From the NCBI GenBank assembly GCA_947631725.1, contig CANRML010000035.1, positions 1 to 11,491 on the forward strand: a stretch of 11,491 nucleotides of DNA, written 5' to 3'. Position numbers and translations under genes: made by a program. This document shows, one piece after another, positions 1-7,426 of the stretch. The stretch is from an uncultured Clostridia bacterium. Lineage in GTDB: Bacteria; Bacillota; Clostridia; TANB77; CAG-508. Below the pieces are notes generated by a model that did no database searches, had not been told where the DNA came from, and worked only from the letters and a program-made list of their open reading frames with translations. Every line of letters begins with the position of its first letter. The stretch's first letter is position 1.

Positions 1-1634
1 TCCGTTTCGCCAGATAAGCAAATATTTCATTGCTTTGGATGTGGAGCAGGTGGAAATGCTATTTCATTTATTATGAAGATAGAAGGAATAAACTTCATAG
101 AAGCGGTACAACTACTTGCAGAAAGAGCAAACATAACACTTCCAACATTACAAAATAATGCAGATTCTCAGAAAGAAGAATTAAAAGCAAAAGTATATAA
201 AGTAAATGAATTTACAGCAGACTTTTACCACAAGAATTTATATACACCAAATGCCAAAATAGCACAAGAATATGTAAAAAAGAGGATGCTAACAAATGAT
301 ACACTAAAAGCATTTCAAATTGGATTTTCAGGTAAATTTAATGAACTATATACAGCATTAAAAAAACAAGGATTTGAAGAAAAAGAGATATTAGAATCTG
401 GATTAGTAAATAGAAACGACAATGGCGAATATATTGATAGATACCGTAACAGACTAATGTTTCCGATTTGTGATGTAAGAGGTAGAGTAATTGCATTTGG
501 AGGTAGAGTGTTAGATGACTCAAAGCCTAAATATATAAACTCTCCAGAAAACATTGTTTATAGCAAGGGAAGGAATTTGTTTGGACTTAATGTTGCAAAA
601 AAAGTAGATTTAAAAAAGCTTTTAATTGTAGAAGGCTATATGGATGTTATTTCCTTACATCAAAGAGGAATAAAAAATGTTGTAGCACCACTAGGAACAG
701 CACTAACTCGGACAACAAGGCTTTTTATTACGCAAAAATGCAGAACAAATAATATTAAGTTTTGATGCAGATGAAGCAGGATTAAATGCTAAAATTAGAG
801 CAATTGACATATTACAAAATATGGGATGTGATATGCGTATTTTACAAATGGAAGGTGCAAAAGACCCAGATGAGTACATTATAAAATACGGAAGTGCAAG
901 ATTTCAGAATTTAATTGAAAAAGCAATATCTGTTCTAGAATTCAAAGTTAAGCTATTAAAAAATGACTTAAATATAGAAAATGTAAATGACAAAATTAAA
1001 TTTTTAAATGAAATAGCAAAATTGATTTCTAAAGTGCCTAATACAATGGAGAGAGAAGTATATATTGAAAAAATTGCGAAGGAATATCAAATTTCTAAAG
1101 AAGCAATTTATGCAGAAGTTAACAAATTACTATACTCAGGAAATGAAGGACAAAAAACTTTAGAAAAAAGAAAAAGGGTAGTACCTAAAAAAGAAAATTT
1201 TCAGGAAGTATCTCAAAACATAAGAAAAAGAGAGAATATGATTTTATCCATTTTACTAACAGGCAATTTAAATCTATATGAGATTATAAAACAAAACATA
1301 CAACCAGAGGAATTTAAAGACAAATTGAATCAAGAAATTGCAAAAAAACTGTATGAAGAATTCAAAAAAGGAAATAGTAATATTAACGGGATTTTGGACA
1401 AATTAACTGAAGAAGAACAAAGCCATGTTACTGAAATTATGGCTGACGATTATGAAATTCAAGATATGGAAAAGGCAATTGATGATGTTATACGGTGGGT
1501 ATAAAAAGGAAAAACTAAATACAAGGAAAATGGAAATACTATCATTACTAGACGAGGAAATATCAAGTGAAAGTAAAAAAGAATTAGAAAAAGAGCTAAG
1601 TGAAATAATAATTCAATTAGCAAAAATAAAATAG
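1..1634 (+). CDS. dnaG: DNA primase DnaG, 5'-partial, readable only with two +1 frameshifts
   Basis: DnaG synthesises RNA primers for the lagging strand at the replication fork. The window opens inside the CHC2 zinc-binding domain (HCFGCGAGGN, visible residues 10-19); roughly the first 40 residues lie upstream. The conserved primase core follows (RYRNRLMFPI, near residue 147; YINSPE). The TOPRIM glutamate is in VEGYMDV (Glu211), and the TOPRIM DxD is in SFDADEAG (Asp255/257, counted after the shift). The rest is the C-terminal helicase-binding region, ending at TAG 1632-1634. The coding frame moves from frame 1 to frame 2 at 709-712 and from frame 2 to frame 3 at 1493-1496; each site has one extra base and lies at an in-frame CGG codon. 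Joined this way, about 543 visible residues give a primase of ordinary length, and similarity continues on both sides of each break. The gene is followed 12 bases later by rpoD, the common dnaG-rpoD order. It could be a pseudogene, carry sequencing errors, or be recoded; no second primase is visible. Confidence 0.9.
706..715 (+). other. +1 frameshift site 1 in dnaG at in-frame CGG
   Basis: The codons read ACT CGG ACA in the incoming frame and run to TGA at 763-765. Reading CAA from 713 instead restores the primase protein (QQGFLLRKNAEQ, then SFDADEAG). Family members usually have one residue between ALT and the next conserved stretch, so four bases, CGGA at 709-712, stand where three are expected. 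Skipping the C gives Gly (GGA); decoding CGGA as one codon, or removing one G (CGA), gives Arg. The P-site codon ACT would re-pair poorly with CTC in the +1 frame, so a simple P-site slip is not favoured. The frame change is seen directly; whether it is real recoding is inference. Confidence 0.8.
1490..1499 (+). other. +1 frameshift site 2 in dnaG at in-frame CGG
   Basis: The incoming frame reads ATA CGG TGG GTA TAA, stopping at 1502-1504. The reading frame that continues as GYKKEKLNTRKMEIL, typical of the extreme C-terminus of clostridial primases, starts one base further on. Four bases, CGGT at 1493-1496, again stand where one codon is expected; CGT (Arg) or GGT (Gly) would restore the frame. 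This is the same arrangement as at 709-712: a CGG codon with one surplus base and a +1 direction. Confidence 0.75.
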
Positions 1635-1646
1635 GAGTGAATCAAA

Positions 1647-3185
1647 ATGCCAAGAAAGAAAAAAGAAGAAATTTCAAAAGCAAATACAGAAGTAAAAAAA
1701 GCTAAAACAACCAAAACAGAAAAAGAAGTAGAAGAAACAAAACCAAAAAAAGCGGTAAAGGAAACTAAAAAGGAAAAACCAGTAAAAGAAGCAAAAACAG
1801 AAAAGAATCAAGTAAAAAAAGTTAAAACAACCAAAACAGAAAAAGAAGTAAAAGAATCAAAACTAAAAAAACCAGTAAAAGAAGAAAAAGTAGAAAAGGA
1901 TCAAGTAAAAAAAGCAGCAAAACCAGAAAAAAAAGAGAAAATAGAAAAAATAGAAAAAATAGAAGAAGTTTTAAAAGCTAAAAAAGAAAAAAGTAAAAAG
2001 ACAGAAAAAACATCAACAGATGAAGCAAAAATAGAAAAAAATGAGGAAAAACTAGAAAAAGAAGAAAAAGTAGAAGCAGAAGTAGAAGAAAAAAATGAAA
2101 AAGAAGATATAAAAAATACAACTGTAGAAAAACTTTTAAAAGAAGTAAAAGAAAAAGGAAAAATAACATATGAAGATTTAGCGAAACAATTAGATGATGT
2201 TAATCCAGAACAAATGGATTATGTTTTTGATGCTTTTGAAGAAATTGGTGTAGATTTAATAGATGATGATTTTGACGAAGAACCTGATATAGAGGATCTA
2301 AAAGAAGTAGAGGATTTGGCAGTAGAAGATTTTACAGATAGTAGTTTTGAAGGAATAAATGTAGATGACCCAGTTCGTATGTATTTAAGAGAAATAGGTA
2401 GAATTCCACTATTAGCTTATGAACAAGAACTAGAATTGGCAAAAAAGATTCTAGAAGGAGACGAAGATGCAAAACAAAAACTAGCTGAATCTAATTTACG
2501 TCTAGTTGTTAGTATTGCAAAAAGATATGTTGGAAGAGGGATGCTATTCTTAGACTTAATTCAAGAAGGAAACATGGGACTAATGAAAGCAGTTGAAAAA
2601 TTTGATTATACAAAAGGATTCAAATTTAGTACTTATGCAACTTGGTGGATAAAACAAGCAATAACAAGAGCAATAGCAGACCAAGCAAGAACAATAAGAA
2701 TACCAGTCCATATGGTGGAAACCATAAATAAACTTATTAGAACATCAAGACATCTTTTACAACAATTAGGTAGAGAACCAACCACAGAAGAAATTGCAGA
2801 AGAAATGGAAATATCAGTAGAAAAAGTTGCAGAAATACAAAAAATTGCACAAGATCCAGTATCATTGGAAACACCAATTGGAGAAGAAGATGACAGTCAC
2901 TTAGGAGATTTTATACAAGACGAAGACAGTCCTGCACCACATGATGCAGCATCATATACATTATTAAGAGAGCAATTAGAAGATGTTATGAATACATTAA
3001 CACCAAGAGAAGCAAAAGTTTTAAAACTAAGATTTGGATTAGAAGATGGAAAATCAAGAACATTGGAAGAGGTAGGTCGTGAGTTTAATGTAACTCGTGA
3101 AAGAATTAGACAAATTGAAGCAAAAGCGCTTCGCAAATTAAGACATCCAAGCAGGAGTAAAAAGCTAAGAGATTATATGGGCTAA
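1647..3185 (+). CDS. rpoD: RNA polymerase primary sigma factor RpoD (SigA) with long K/E-rich N-terminus
   Basis: This 512-residue housekeeping sigma factor directs core RNA polymerase to -35/-10 promoters. Residues 1-155 are a low-complexity Lys/Glu/Thr/Val extension with internal repeats. Region 1.1 follows (TVEKLLKEVKEKGKITYEDL, about 159-210). Region 1.2 is DDPVRMYLREIGRIPLL (240-256), and region 2 includes LRLVVSIAKRY and FSTYATWWIKQAITRAIADQ (327-346), the -10 binding and melting helices. Region 3 spans about 355-430. Region 4.2 is EEVGREFNVTRERIRQIEAK (474-493), the -35 helix-turn-helix. It starts at ATG with AGGAGTGA eight bases upstream; the dnaG stop TAG overlaps this site, so the two are probably co-transcribed and translationally close. 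Clostridial SigA proteins are commonly near 350-400 residues, so the excess is the extension. The promoters in this window fit its expected specificity (17-base spacers, TATAAT-like -10). Confidence 0.97.
   Translation: MPRKKKEEISKANTEVKKAKTTKTEKEVEETKPKKAVKETKKEKPVKEAKTEKNQVKKVKTTKTEKEVKESKLKKPVKEEKVEKDQVKKAAKPEKKEKIEKIEKIEEVLKAKKEKSKKTEKTSTDEAKIEKNEEKLEKEEKVEAEVEEKNEKEDIKNTTVEKLLKEVKEKGKITYEDLAKQLDDVNPEQMDYVFDAFEEIGVDLIDDDFDEEPDIEDLKEVEDLAVEDFTDSSFEGINVDDPVRMYLREIGRIPLLAYEQELELAKKILEGDEDAKQKLAESNLRLVVSIAKRYVGRGMLFLDLIQEGNMGLMKAVEKFDYTKGFKFSTYATWWIKQAITRAIADQARTIRIPVHMVETINKLIRTSRHLLQQLGREPTTEEIAEEMEISVEKVAEIQKIAQDPVSLETPIGEEDDSHLGDFIQDEDSPAPHDAASYTLLREQLEDVMNTLTPREAKVLKLRFGLEDGKSRTLEEVGREFNVTRERIRQIEAKALRKLRHPSRSKKLRDYMG
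1692..1930 (+). repeat. Imperfect Lys/Thr/Glu repeats encoding the RpoD N-terminal extension
   Basis: Units beginning VKK occur at residues 16, 56 and 87 of RpoD (bases 1692, 1812 and 1905). Bases 1691-1730 and 1811-1850 differ at one position in 40, exactly 120 bases apart, and encode VKKAKTTKTEKEV and VKKVKTTKTEKEV. The third copy keeps only QVKKA and lysine-rich sequence. The repeat is in frame (40- and 31-codon spacing), consistent with growth of the extension by in-frame duplication. Confidence 0.8.
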
Positions 3186-3191
3186 TTAATA

Positions 3192-3219
3192 AAAGAAGCA
3201 TGTATTTACATGCTTCTTT
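3192..3219 (+). terminator. Hairpin after rpoD, probable weak terminator
   Basis: AAAGAAGCATGTA at 3192-3204 pairs with TACATGCTTCTTT at 3207-3219, starting seven bases after the rpoD stop. The tract after the stem is short (TTCTTTC, then ACGAAA), so termination may be partial and allow read-through into the two-component genes. Confidence 0.6.
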
Positions 3220-3243
3220 CACGAAATGGACACAATTACTAAG

Positions 3244-3249
3244 TATAAT
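3244..3249 (+). promoter_or_regulatory. Possible -10 element of the response regulator promoter
   Basis: A perfect TATAAT lies 20 bases upstream of the response regulator start and after the rpoD hairpin. No good -35 is found at 16-18 bases upstream (the region reads TTTCACGAAA), so the promoter is weak, activator-dependent or absent. AGAGGTGA at 3256-3263 is the ribosome binding site. Confidence 0.35.
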
Positions 3250-3268
3250 AATTCAGAGGTGATAAAAA

Positions 3269-3949
3269 ATGGTACAAGACAGTATTTTAGTAGTAGATGA
3301 TGAAACAAGGATGAGAAAACTAATAAAAGACTTTTTAATGGCAAAAGGACACTCCATATTAGAAGCAGAAGATGGAGAAAAAGCGATACAAATATATGAA
3401 CAAAATCAAAGTAAGATAAAACTAATATTATTAGATGTAATGATGCCAAAATTAGATGGTTGGTCTGTATTAAGACAAATTAGACAAATGAACAAAACAG
3501 TACCAATTATAATGTTAACTGCAAGAGGAGAAGAACAAGATGAACTATTTGGCTTTGAATTGGGAGTAGACGAATATATTTCAAAACCATTTAGCCCTAA
3601 AATATTAGTTGCAAGAGTAGAGGCTATTTTAAGAAGAACAGGAGAAGAAAAAAATGTAGTAAAAGATTATGGCGGAATAGAAATTAACAAAGAAGGAAGA
3701 ACAATTACAATTGATGGAAAACCAATTGAATTAAGCCTAAGAGAATATGAATTATTGACATATCTAGTAGAAAACGAAAATATTGCATTATCACGAGATA
3801 AAATTTTAAATAATGTGTGGAATTATGACTATTATGGAGATTCAAGAACTATAGATAGCCATGTAAAGAAAATAAGGCATAAATTAGGGAAAAAAGGTAA
3901 ATACATAAAAACAATTAGAGGTATAGGCTATAAATTTGAAGTTAAATAA
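3269..3949 (+). CDS. OmpR/PhoB-family response regulator
   Basis: This 226-residue cytoplasmic two-component regulator is of normal length for the family. The receiver domain (1-120) has the acidic pair Asp10/Asp11 (VVDDE), phospho-acceptor Asp56 (LLDVMMPKLDG), Thr84 (MLTARGEE) and Lys106 (SKPFSP), so all switch residues are intact. The C-terminal winged helix (about 130-226) includes LSLREYELLTYLVENEN and the recognition-helix/wing segment DSRTIDSHVKKIRHKLG, ending in the usual IRGIGYKF. The ATG has AGAGGTGA just upstream. The kinase gene begins 13 bases after its stop and the two surely form a pair. No target gene is adjacent, so the stimulus and regulon cannot be told; the name should stay generic (a VanR/WalR-like shape is shared by many paralogues). 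Confidence 0.95.
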   Translation: MVQDSILVVDDETRMRKLIKDFLMAKGHSILEAEDGEKAIQIYEQNQSKIKLILLDVMMPKLDGWSVLRQIRQMNKTVPIIMLTARGEEQDELFGFELGVDEYISKPFSPKILVARVEAILRRTGEEKNVVKDYGGIEINKEGRTITIDGKPIELSLREYELLTYLVENENIALSRDKILNNVWNYDYYGDSRTIDSHVKKIRHKLGKKGKYIKTIRGIGYKFEVK

Positions 3950-3962
3950 GGAAAGAAAGAGT

Positions 3963-5441
3963 ATGGGAAAATATGTATCAAAAATAAAAAACTTAAATAA
4001 GTCTGTTAAAATAAAATTATTTTTGACATTATGTGTTGCGGTATTATGCATTATATTTTTTCTAATTATTTTAAATAGTTTTGCACTAGAAAAATTTTAT
4101 CTATATTCAAAGCAAAAGACTTTAAAGGATATATATTATCAATTAAACAATTATTATAATGGAAACAATCCAGAACTAGATTTAGAAACAGAGCTTGAGA
4201 AGATTGAAGTTCAAAATAATTTTGATATTAGAATAACAGATGAAGATAATATGTATATATATAGTTCAAACAATAATTTCTATCCTTTGAATAGAGAAGA
4301 TATGGGAGAACTAGTAGAAAATACACAAAATTTTAGAATTTTAAAACAGAAAGATTTTAGAAATGGATTAACATATATTATACTTTCTGGTACATTTGAC
4401 AATGGATATCATTTACATATAAGAATACCAGTAACATCAATTCAAGATAGTGTACGTATTTCAAATCATTTTCTATTACTGATGGCAGGATTTACTATTA
4501 TAATATCAGCTATACTAGTATCAGTTATTTCAAAAAAATTCACAGAGCCAATACTAGAGCTAAATAAGATTGCTACAGAAATGGCGAATTTGGACTTCAG
4601 CCATAAATATAGAATTAAAGATGCAGATGATGAAATTGATAATTTAGGAAAAAGTATAAATACAATGTCAGATACATTAGAAGAAACAATAAATCAATTG
4701 CGCAATACCAATATAGAATTAGAAAAAGACATAGAAGAAAAATCAAAAATAGATGAAATGAGGAAAAGCTTTATTTCAGATGTATCTCATGAACTAAAAA
4801 CACCTATTGCATTAATACAAGGATATAGTGAAGGCTTACTAGAAAATGTAAATACAGATGATGAAAGTAGAAAATTTTATGCAGAGGTCATTTTAGATGA
4901 AACAAATAAAATGGATAGATTGGTAAAACAATTATTAGAATTGATGAAACTTGAATATGGAAAAAGAGAATTTAATAATAAAACATTTAATATTGTAGAA
5001 CTAGAACAAGAAGTAATTAAAAATTCAAAAGTATTATTAGATGAAGCACAAGTAGAAATTTTATTAAAGACAAATAAAGAAGCTTTAGTATTTGCGGATG
5101 ACTTTTTCATTGAACAAGTTATAACAAATTACGTAACAAATGCTATTAAAAATGTAAAAGAAATAAACGGAAAAAAGGAAATTTACATAGAAAATGAAAT
5201 ATTAAAAGATAAAGTTCGTATAAAAGTATTTAATACTGGAGAAAACATTTCAAAAGAAGACATGGAAAATATTTGGAAACGTTTTTATAAAGTTGATAAA
5301 TCAAGGAATAGAGAAAATGGTGGAAGCGGAATAGGATTAGCCTTTGTTAAAGCTATAATGAGCCATTATAACAATGAATATGGTGTAATAAATCATAAAG
5401 ATGGAGTAGAATTTTATTTTGATCTAGATAAAGAAAAATGA
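3963..5441 (+). CDS. Membrane sensor histidine kinase (HAMP, HisKA, HATPase)
   Basis: This 492-residue kinase partners the preceding response regulator. Hydrophobic segments at about 17-41 and 168-191 bracket an extracytoplasmic sensor of roughly 125 residues. A HAMP linker follows (about 192-245), then a dimerisation/phosphoacceptor domain with His276 in SDVSHELKTP, then the ATPase domain. That domain has an N box (NYVTNAIKN, Asn393), a G1 box and a G2 box GGSGIGLA (453-460). The G1 box reads VFNTGENI, with Asn424 where many kinases have Asp; this variant is also found in VanS-like kinases and does not by itself mean inactivity. I start it at ATG 3963 behind AAGGAAAG; an upstream TTG at 3936 would overlap the regulator gene and lacks a good ribosome site. 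The signal sensed is unknown. A strong terminator follows. Confidence 0.93.
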   Translation: MGKYVSKIKNLNKSVKIKLFLTLCVAVLCIIFFLIILNSFALEKFYLYSKQKTLKDIYYQLNNYYNGNNPELDLETELEKIEVQNNFDIRITDEDNMYIYSSNNNFYPLNREDMGELVENTQNFRILKQKDFRNGLTYIILSGTFDNGYHLHIRIPVTSIQDSVRISNHFLLLMAGFTIIISAILVSVISKKFTEPILELNKIATEMANLDFSHKYRIKDADDEIDNLGKSINTMSDTLEETINQLRNTNIELEKDIEEKSKIDEMRKSFISDVSHELKTPIALIQGYSEGLLENVNTDDESRKFYAEVILDETNKMDRLVKQLLELMKLEYGKREFNNKTFNIVELEQEVIKNSKVLLDEAQVEILLKTNKEALVFADDFFIEQVITNYVTNAIKNVKEINGKKEIYIENEILKDKVRIKVFNTGENISKEDMENIWKRFYKVDKSRNRENGGSGIGLAFVKAIMSHYNNEYGVINHKDGVEFYFDLDKEK

Positions 5442-5452
5442 ATCTTTAGCTA

Positions 5453-5483
5453 AGAGACTACAATATAAGTAGTCTCTATTTTT
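5453..5483 (+). terminator. Rho-independent terminator after the histidine kinase
   Basis: AGAGACTAC (5453-5461) pairs with GTAGTCTCT (5469-5477) around a seven-base loop and is followed by ATTTTT. It separates the two-component operon from the gat operon. The remaining intergenic bases to 5573 are AT-rich, with no leader structure recognised. Confidence 0.85.
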
Positions 5484-5573
5484 ATACTTTTAAATATAAA
5501 ACTATTAATATTAGATTATCTGTAAAAATATGAATATTAAAAGAAAAAAGCTTTTGTTATTTTACTTTTTCAC

Positions 5574-5602
5574 TTGTATTTTTTTTCTATTCGGTATATA
5601 AT
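5574..5602 (+). promoter_or_regulatory. SigA-type promoter of the gatC-gatA-GH3-gatB operon
   Basis: TTGTAT (5574-5579) and TATAAT (5597-5602) are spaced by 17 bases and lie just upstream of gatC. Transcription would start near 5609, giving a leader of only about 20 bases with the ribosome site AAAGGAGG. That leaves no room for a T-box or other riboswitch downstream of this promoter. Confidence 0.75.
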
Positions 5603-5630
5603 AAAAAAAATTAAACAAAAGGAGGACAAT

Positions 5631-5918
5631 ATGCAAGTTAGTAAAGAAGAACTTTTACACATTGCAAATTTAGCAGATTTAGAAATTAGTCAAAGTGATA
5701 TAGATAAATATTTATTAAACCTTCAAGATATCTTAAACTTTGCTAATATTGTTAATGAAGCACCAGTAAAAGATTTAGATATAACAATAGGAGCAAATGA
5801 AGCTCAAAATGTATTTAGAAAAGATGAAATAGAAGTATTTGAAGATAATGAAGCTTTATTACAAAATGCACCAGAAAAAGAACTTAATATGTTTAAAATT
5901 CCAAAAGTAATTAACTAG
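5631..5918 (+). CDS. gatC: Asp-tRNA(Asn)/Glu-tRNA(Gln) amidotransferase subunit C
   Basis: GatC is the small subunit that wraps around GatA and stabilises the GatCAB complex, which converts mischarged Glu-tRNA(Gln) and/or Asp-tRNA(Asn) to the amidated forms. The 95-residue product matches the usual length. It has the typical N-terminal helix-loop-helix (VSKEELLHIANLADLEIS) and the acidic segment DILNFANIVNE, with the conserved C-terminal FRKDE near residues 61-65 and a hydrophobic tail (MFKIPKVI). The start is ATG 5631 behind AAAGGAGGACAAT; an in-frame TTG upstream lies inside the promoter -35 and cannot be the start. It is first in the operon, 20 bases ahead of gatA. Confidence 0.96.
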   Translation: MQVSKEELLHIANLADLEISQSDIDKYLLNLQDILNFANIVNEAPVKDLDITIGANEAQNVFRKDEIEVFEDNEALLQNAPEKELNMFKIPKVIN

Positions 5919-5938
5919 AAAGAAAGGAAAATGTAAAA

Positions 5939-7408
5939 ATGGAAATTACTGAATTAACAGTTCATGAATTGATAGATAAAATGCAAAAAAAAGAATTAAC
6001 ATCAACTCAAATTACAAAGAGCTATATAGACAGAATAAAGGAAAAAGAGCCAGATGTTAAAGCATTTGTCACTACATTAGAAAACCAAGCGATTGAACAA
6101 GCAAAAGAAATTGACCAAAAAAAGGAAACAGGAGAAATTACAGGGAAATATGCTGGAATTCCTATTGGAATTAAAGATAATATGTGCACAAAAGGAATAA
6201 AAACTACTTGTAGTTCTCGTATGCTAGAAAATTTTGTATCTCCATATGATGCTACAGTTGTAGATAAACTAAATAAAGAAAACATTATAAATTTAGGAAA
6301 ACTAAATATGGATGAATTTGCAATGGGAAGTTCAACAGAATATTCATATTTTAAGAAAACCTCTAATCCTTGGAACCTAAATAAAGTTCCAGGAGGATCT
6401 TCAGGAGGAAGTGCAGCTGCAGTGGCAGCTAATATGGTGCCTTGGGCTTTAGGAAGTGATACAGGAGGTTCAATTAGATTACCAGCATCATTTTGTGGAG
6501 TCGTTGGATTAAAACCAACTTATGGACTAGTTTCTAGATATGGATTAGTAGCATTTGCTTCTTCTTTAGACCAGATAGGGCCAATTACAAAAGATGTAGA
6601 AGATGCAGCGATATTATTAAATTTAATTTCAGGACATGATAAGAAAGATACGACATCAGTAAATTGTGAGAAAAAAGACTATACAACAAATCTAAAGCAG
6701 GATATAAAAGGCAAAAAGATAGGAGTCCCAAAAGAATTCTTTGGAGAAGGTATTAACCAAGAAGTAAAAGAAAATTTAGAAAAAGCAATAAAAACATATA
6801 AATCATTAGGAGCTGAAATAGAGGAGTTTTCACTAGACATTGCACAATATGCATTAGCGACTTATTATATAATTGCTTGTGCTGAAGCAAGTTCTAATTT
6901 GGGAAGATTTGATGGAATTCGCTATGGATATAGAGCAAAAGAATTTGGAAGCCTAAAGGAATTATATAAAAAATCAAGAAGTGAAGGATTTGGTGCAGAA
7001 GTAAAAAGAAGAATTATTTTAGGAACTTATGTATTATCTTCAGGATATTATGATGCTTATTATAAAAAAGCACAACAAGTACGTACATTAGTTATGAAGG
7101 AATTTGAAAAAGGCTTTGAAAAATATGATGTTATTTTAACACCAACTTCACCAGCAGTAGCATTTGATATAGGTTCAAAATCTAATAATCCTCTTGAAAT
7201 GTATTTATCTGATATTTGCACAGTATCTGTAAATATAGCAGGATTACCAGGGATTTCAATTCCTTGTGGAGTAAACAAAGAAGGGATGCCAATAGGTATG
7301 CAGTTAATAGGAAATAAGTTTGAAGAAGAAAAACTATTAAATATTGCATATGCATTTGAAAAGGCAACAAAATTTAGGGAAAACTATCAACCACAATTTA
7401 TAAAATAA
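5939..7408 (+). CDS. gatA: Asp-tRNA(Asn)/Glu-tRNA(Gln) amidotransferase subunit A (amidase)
   Basis: GatA is the glutaminase subunit that releases ammonia from glutamine or asparagine and channels it to GatB. The product has 489 residues, normal for the family. The amidase signature is complete: Lys79 in PIGIKDN, cis-Ser154 in PGGSSGGSAAAVAA and nucleophile Ser178 in SDTGGSIRLPAS. These positions match the catalytic Lys-Ser-Ser triad numbering known for Staphylococcus aureus GatA. The C-terminal part keeps AGLPGISIPCG and GMPIGMQLIG. The ribosome site GAAAGGAAAA is a little distant from ATG 5939, but no better start is seen. It is co-transcribed with gatC (20-base gap) and followed 18 bases later by a glycosidase gene rather than directly by gatB. 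Confidence 0.97.
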   Translation: MEITELTVHELIDKMQKKELTSTQITKSYIDRIKEKEPDVKAFVTTLENQAIEQAKEIDQKKETGEITGKYAGIPIGIKDNMCTKGIKTTCSSRMLENFVSPYDATVVDKLNKENIINLGKLNMDEFAMGSSTEYSYFKKTSNPWNLNKVPGGSSGGSAAAVAANMVPWALGSDTGGSIRLPASFCGVVGLKPTYGLVSRYGLVAFASSLDQIGPITKDVEDAAILLNLISGHDKKDTTSVNCEKKDYTTNLKQDIKGKKIGVPKEFFGEGINQEVKENLEKAIKTYKSLGAEIEEFSLDIAQYALATYYIIACAEASSNLGRFDGIRYGYRAKEFGSLKELYKKSRSEGFGAEVKRRIILGTYVLSSGYYDAYYKKAQQVRTLVMKEFEKGFEKYDVILTPTSPAVAFDIGSKSNNPLEMYLSDICTVSVNIAGLPGISIPCGVNKEGMPIGMQLIGNKFEEEKLLNIAYAFEKATKFRENYQPQFIK

Positions 7409-7426
7409 AAGAAGGGAAGATAGCTA

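Noticed and set aside
763..765. TGA read as an amino acid (selenocysteine or Trp) to extend the first dnaG frame
   Set aside because: The zero-frame residues between 712 and 765 do not resemble primase, while the +1 frame does, so the frame had already changed before this TGA.
821..1504. Separate gene starting at ATG 821
   Set aside because: It has no ribosome binding site, and the same frame runs upstream to 713 with primase sequence (QQGFLLRK, SFDADEAG), so it is the middle part of dnaG after the first shift.
1425..1634. Separate small gene of 69 codons
   Set aside because: Its first part is an out-of-frame reading of dnaG; only the part after about 1497 is real and is the primase C-terminus.
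1978..2169. Leu/Phe-rich minus-strand membrane peptide
   Set aside because: It is the antisense of the AAA/GAA-rich repeat region of rpoD, which automatically reads as Phe/Leu; no ribosome site.
5484..5630. T-box or other riboswitch ahead of the gat operon
   Set aside because: The promoter at 5574-5602 leaves only about 20 leader bases, and I see no specifier stem or antiterminator in the AT-rich sequence before it.
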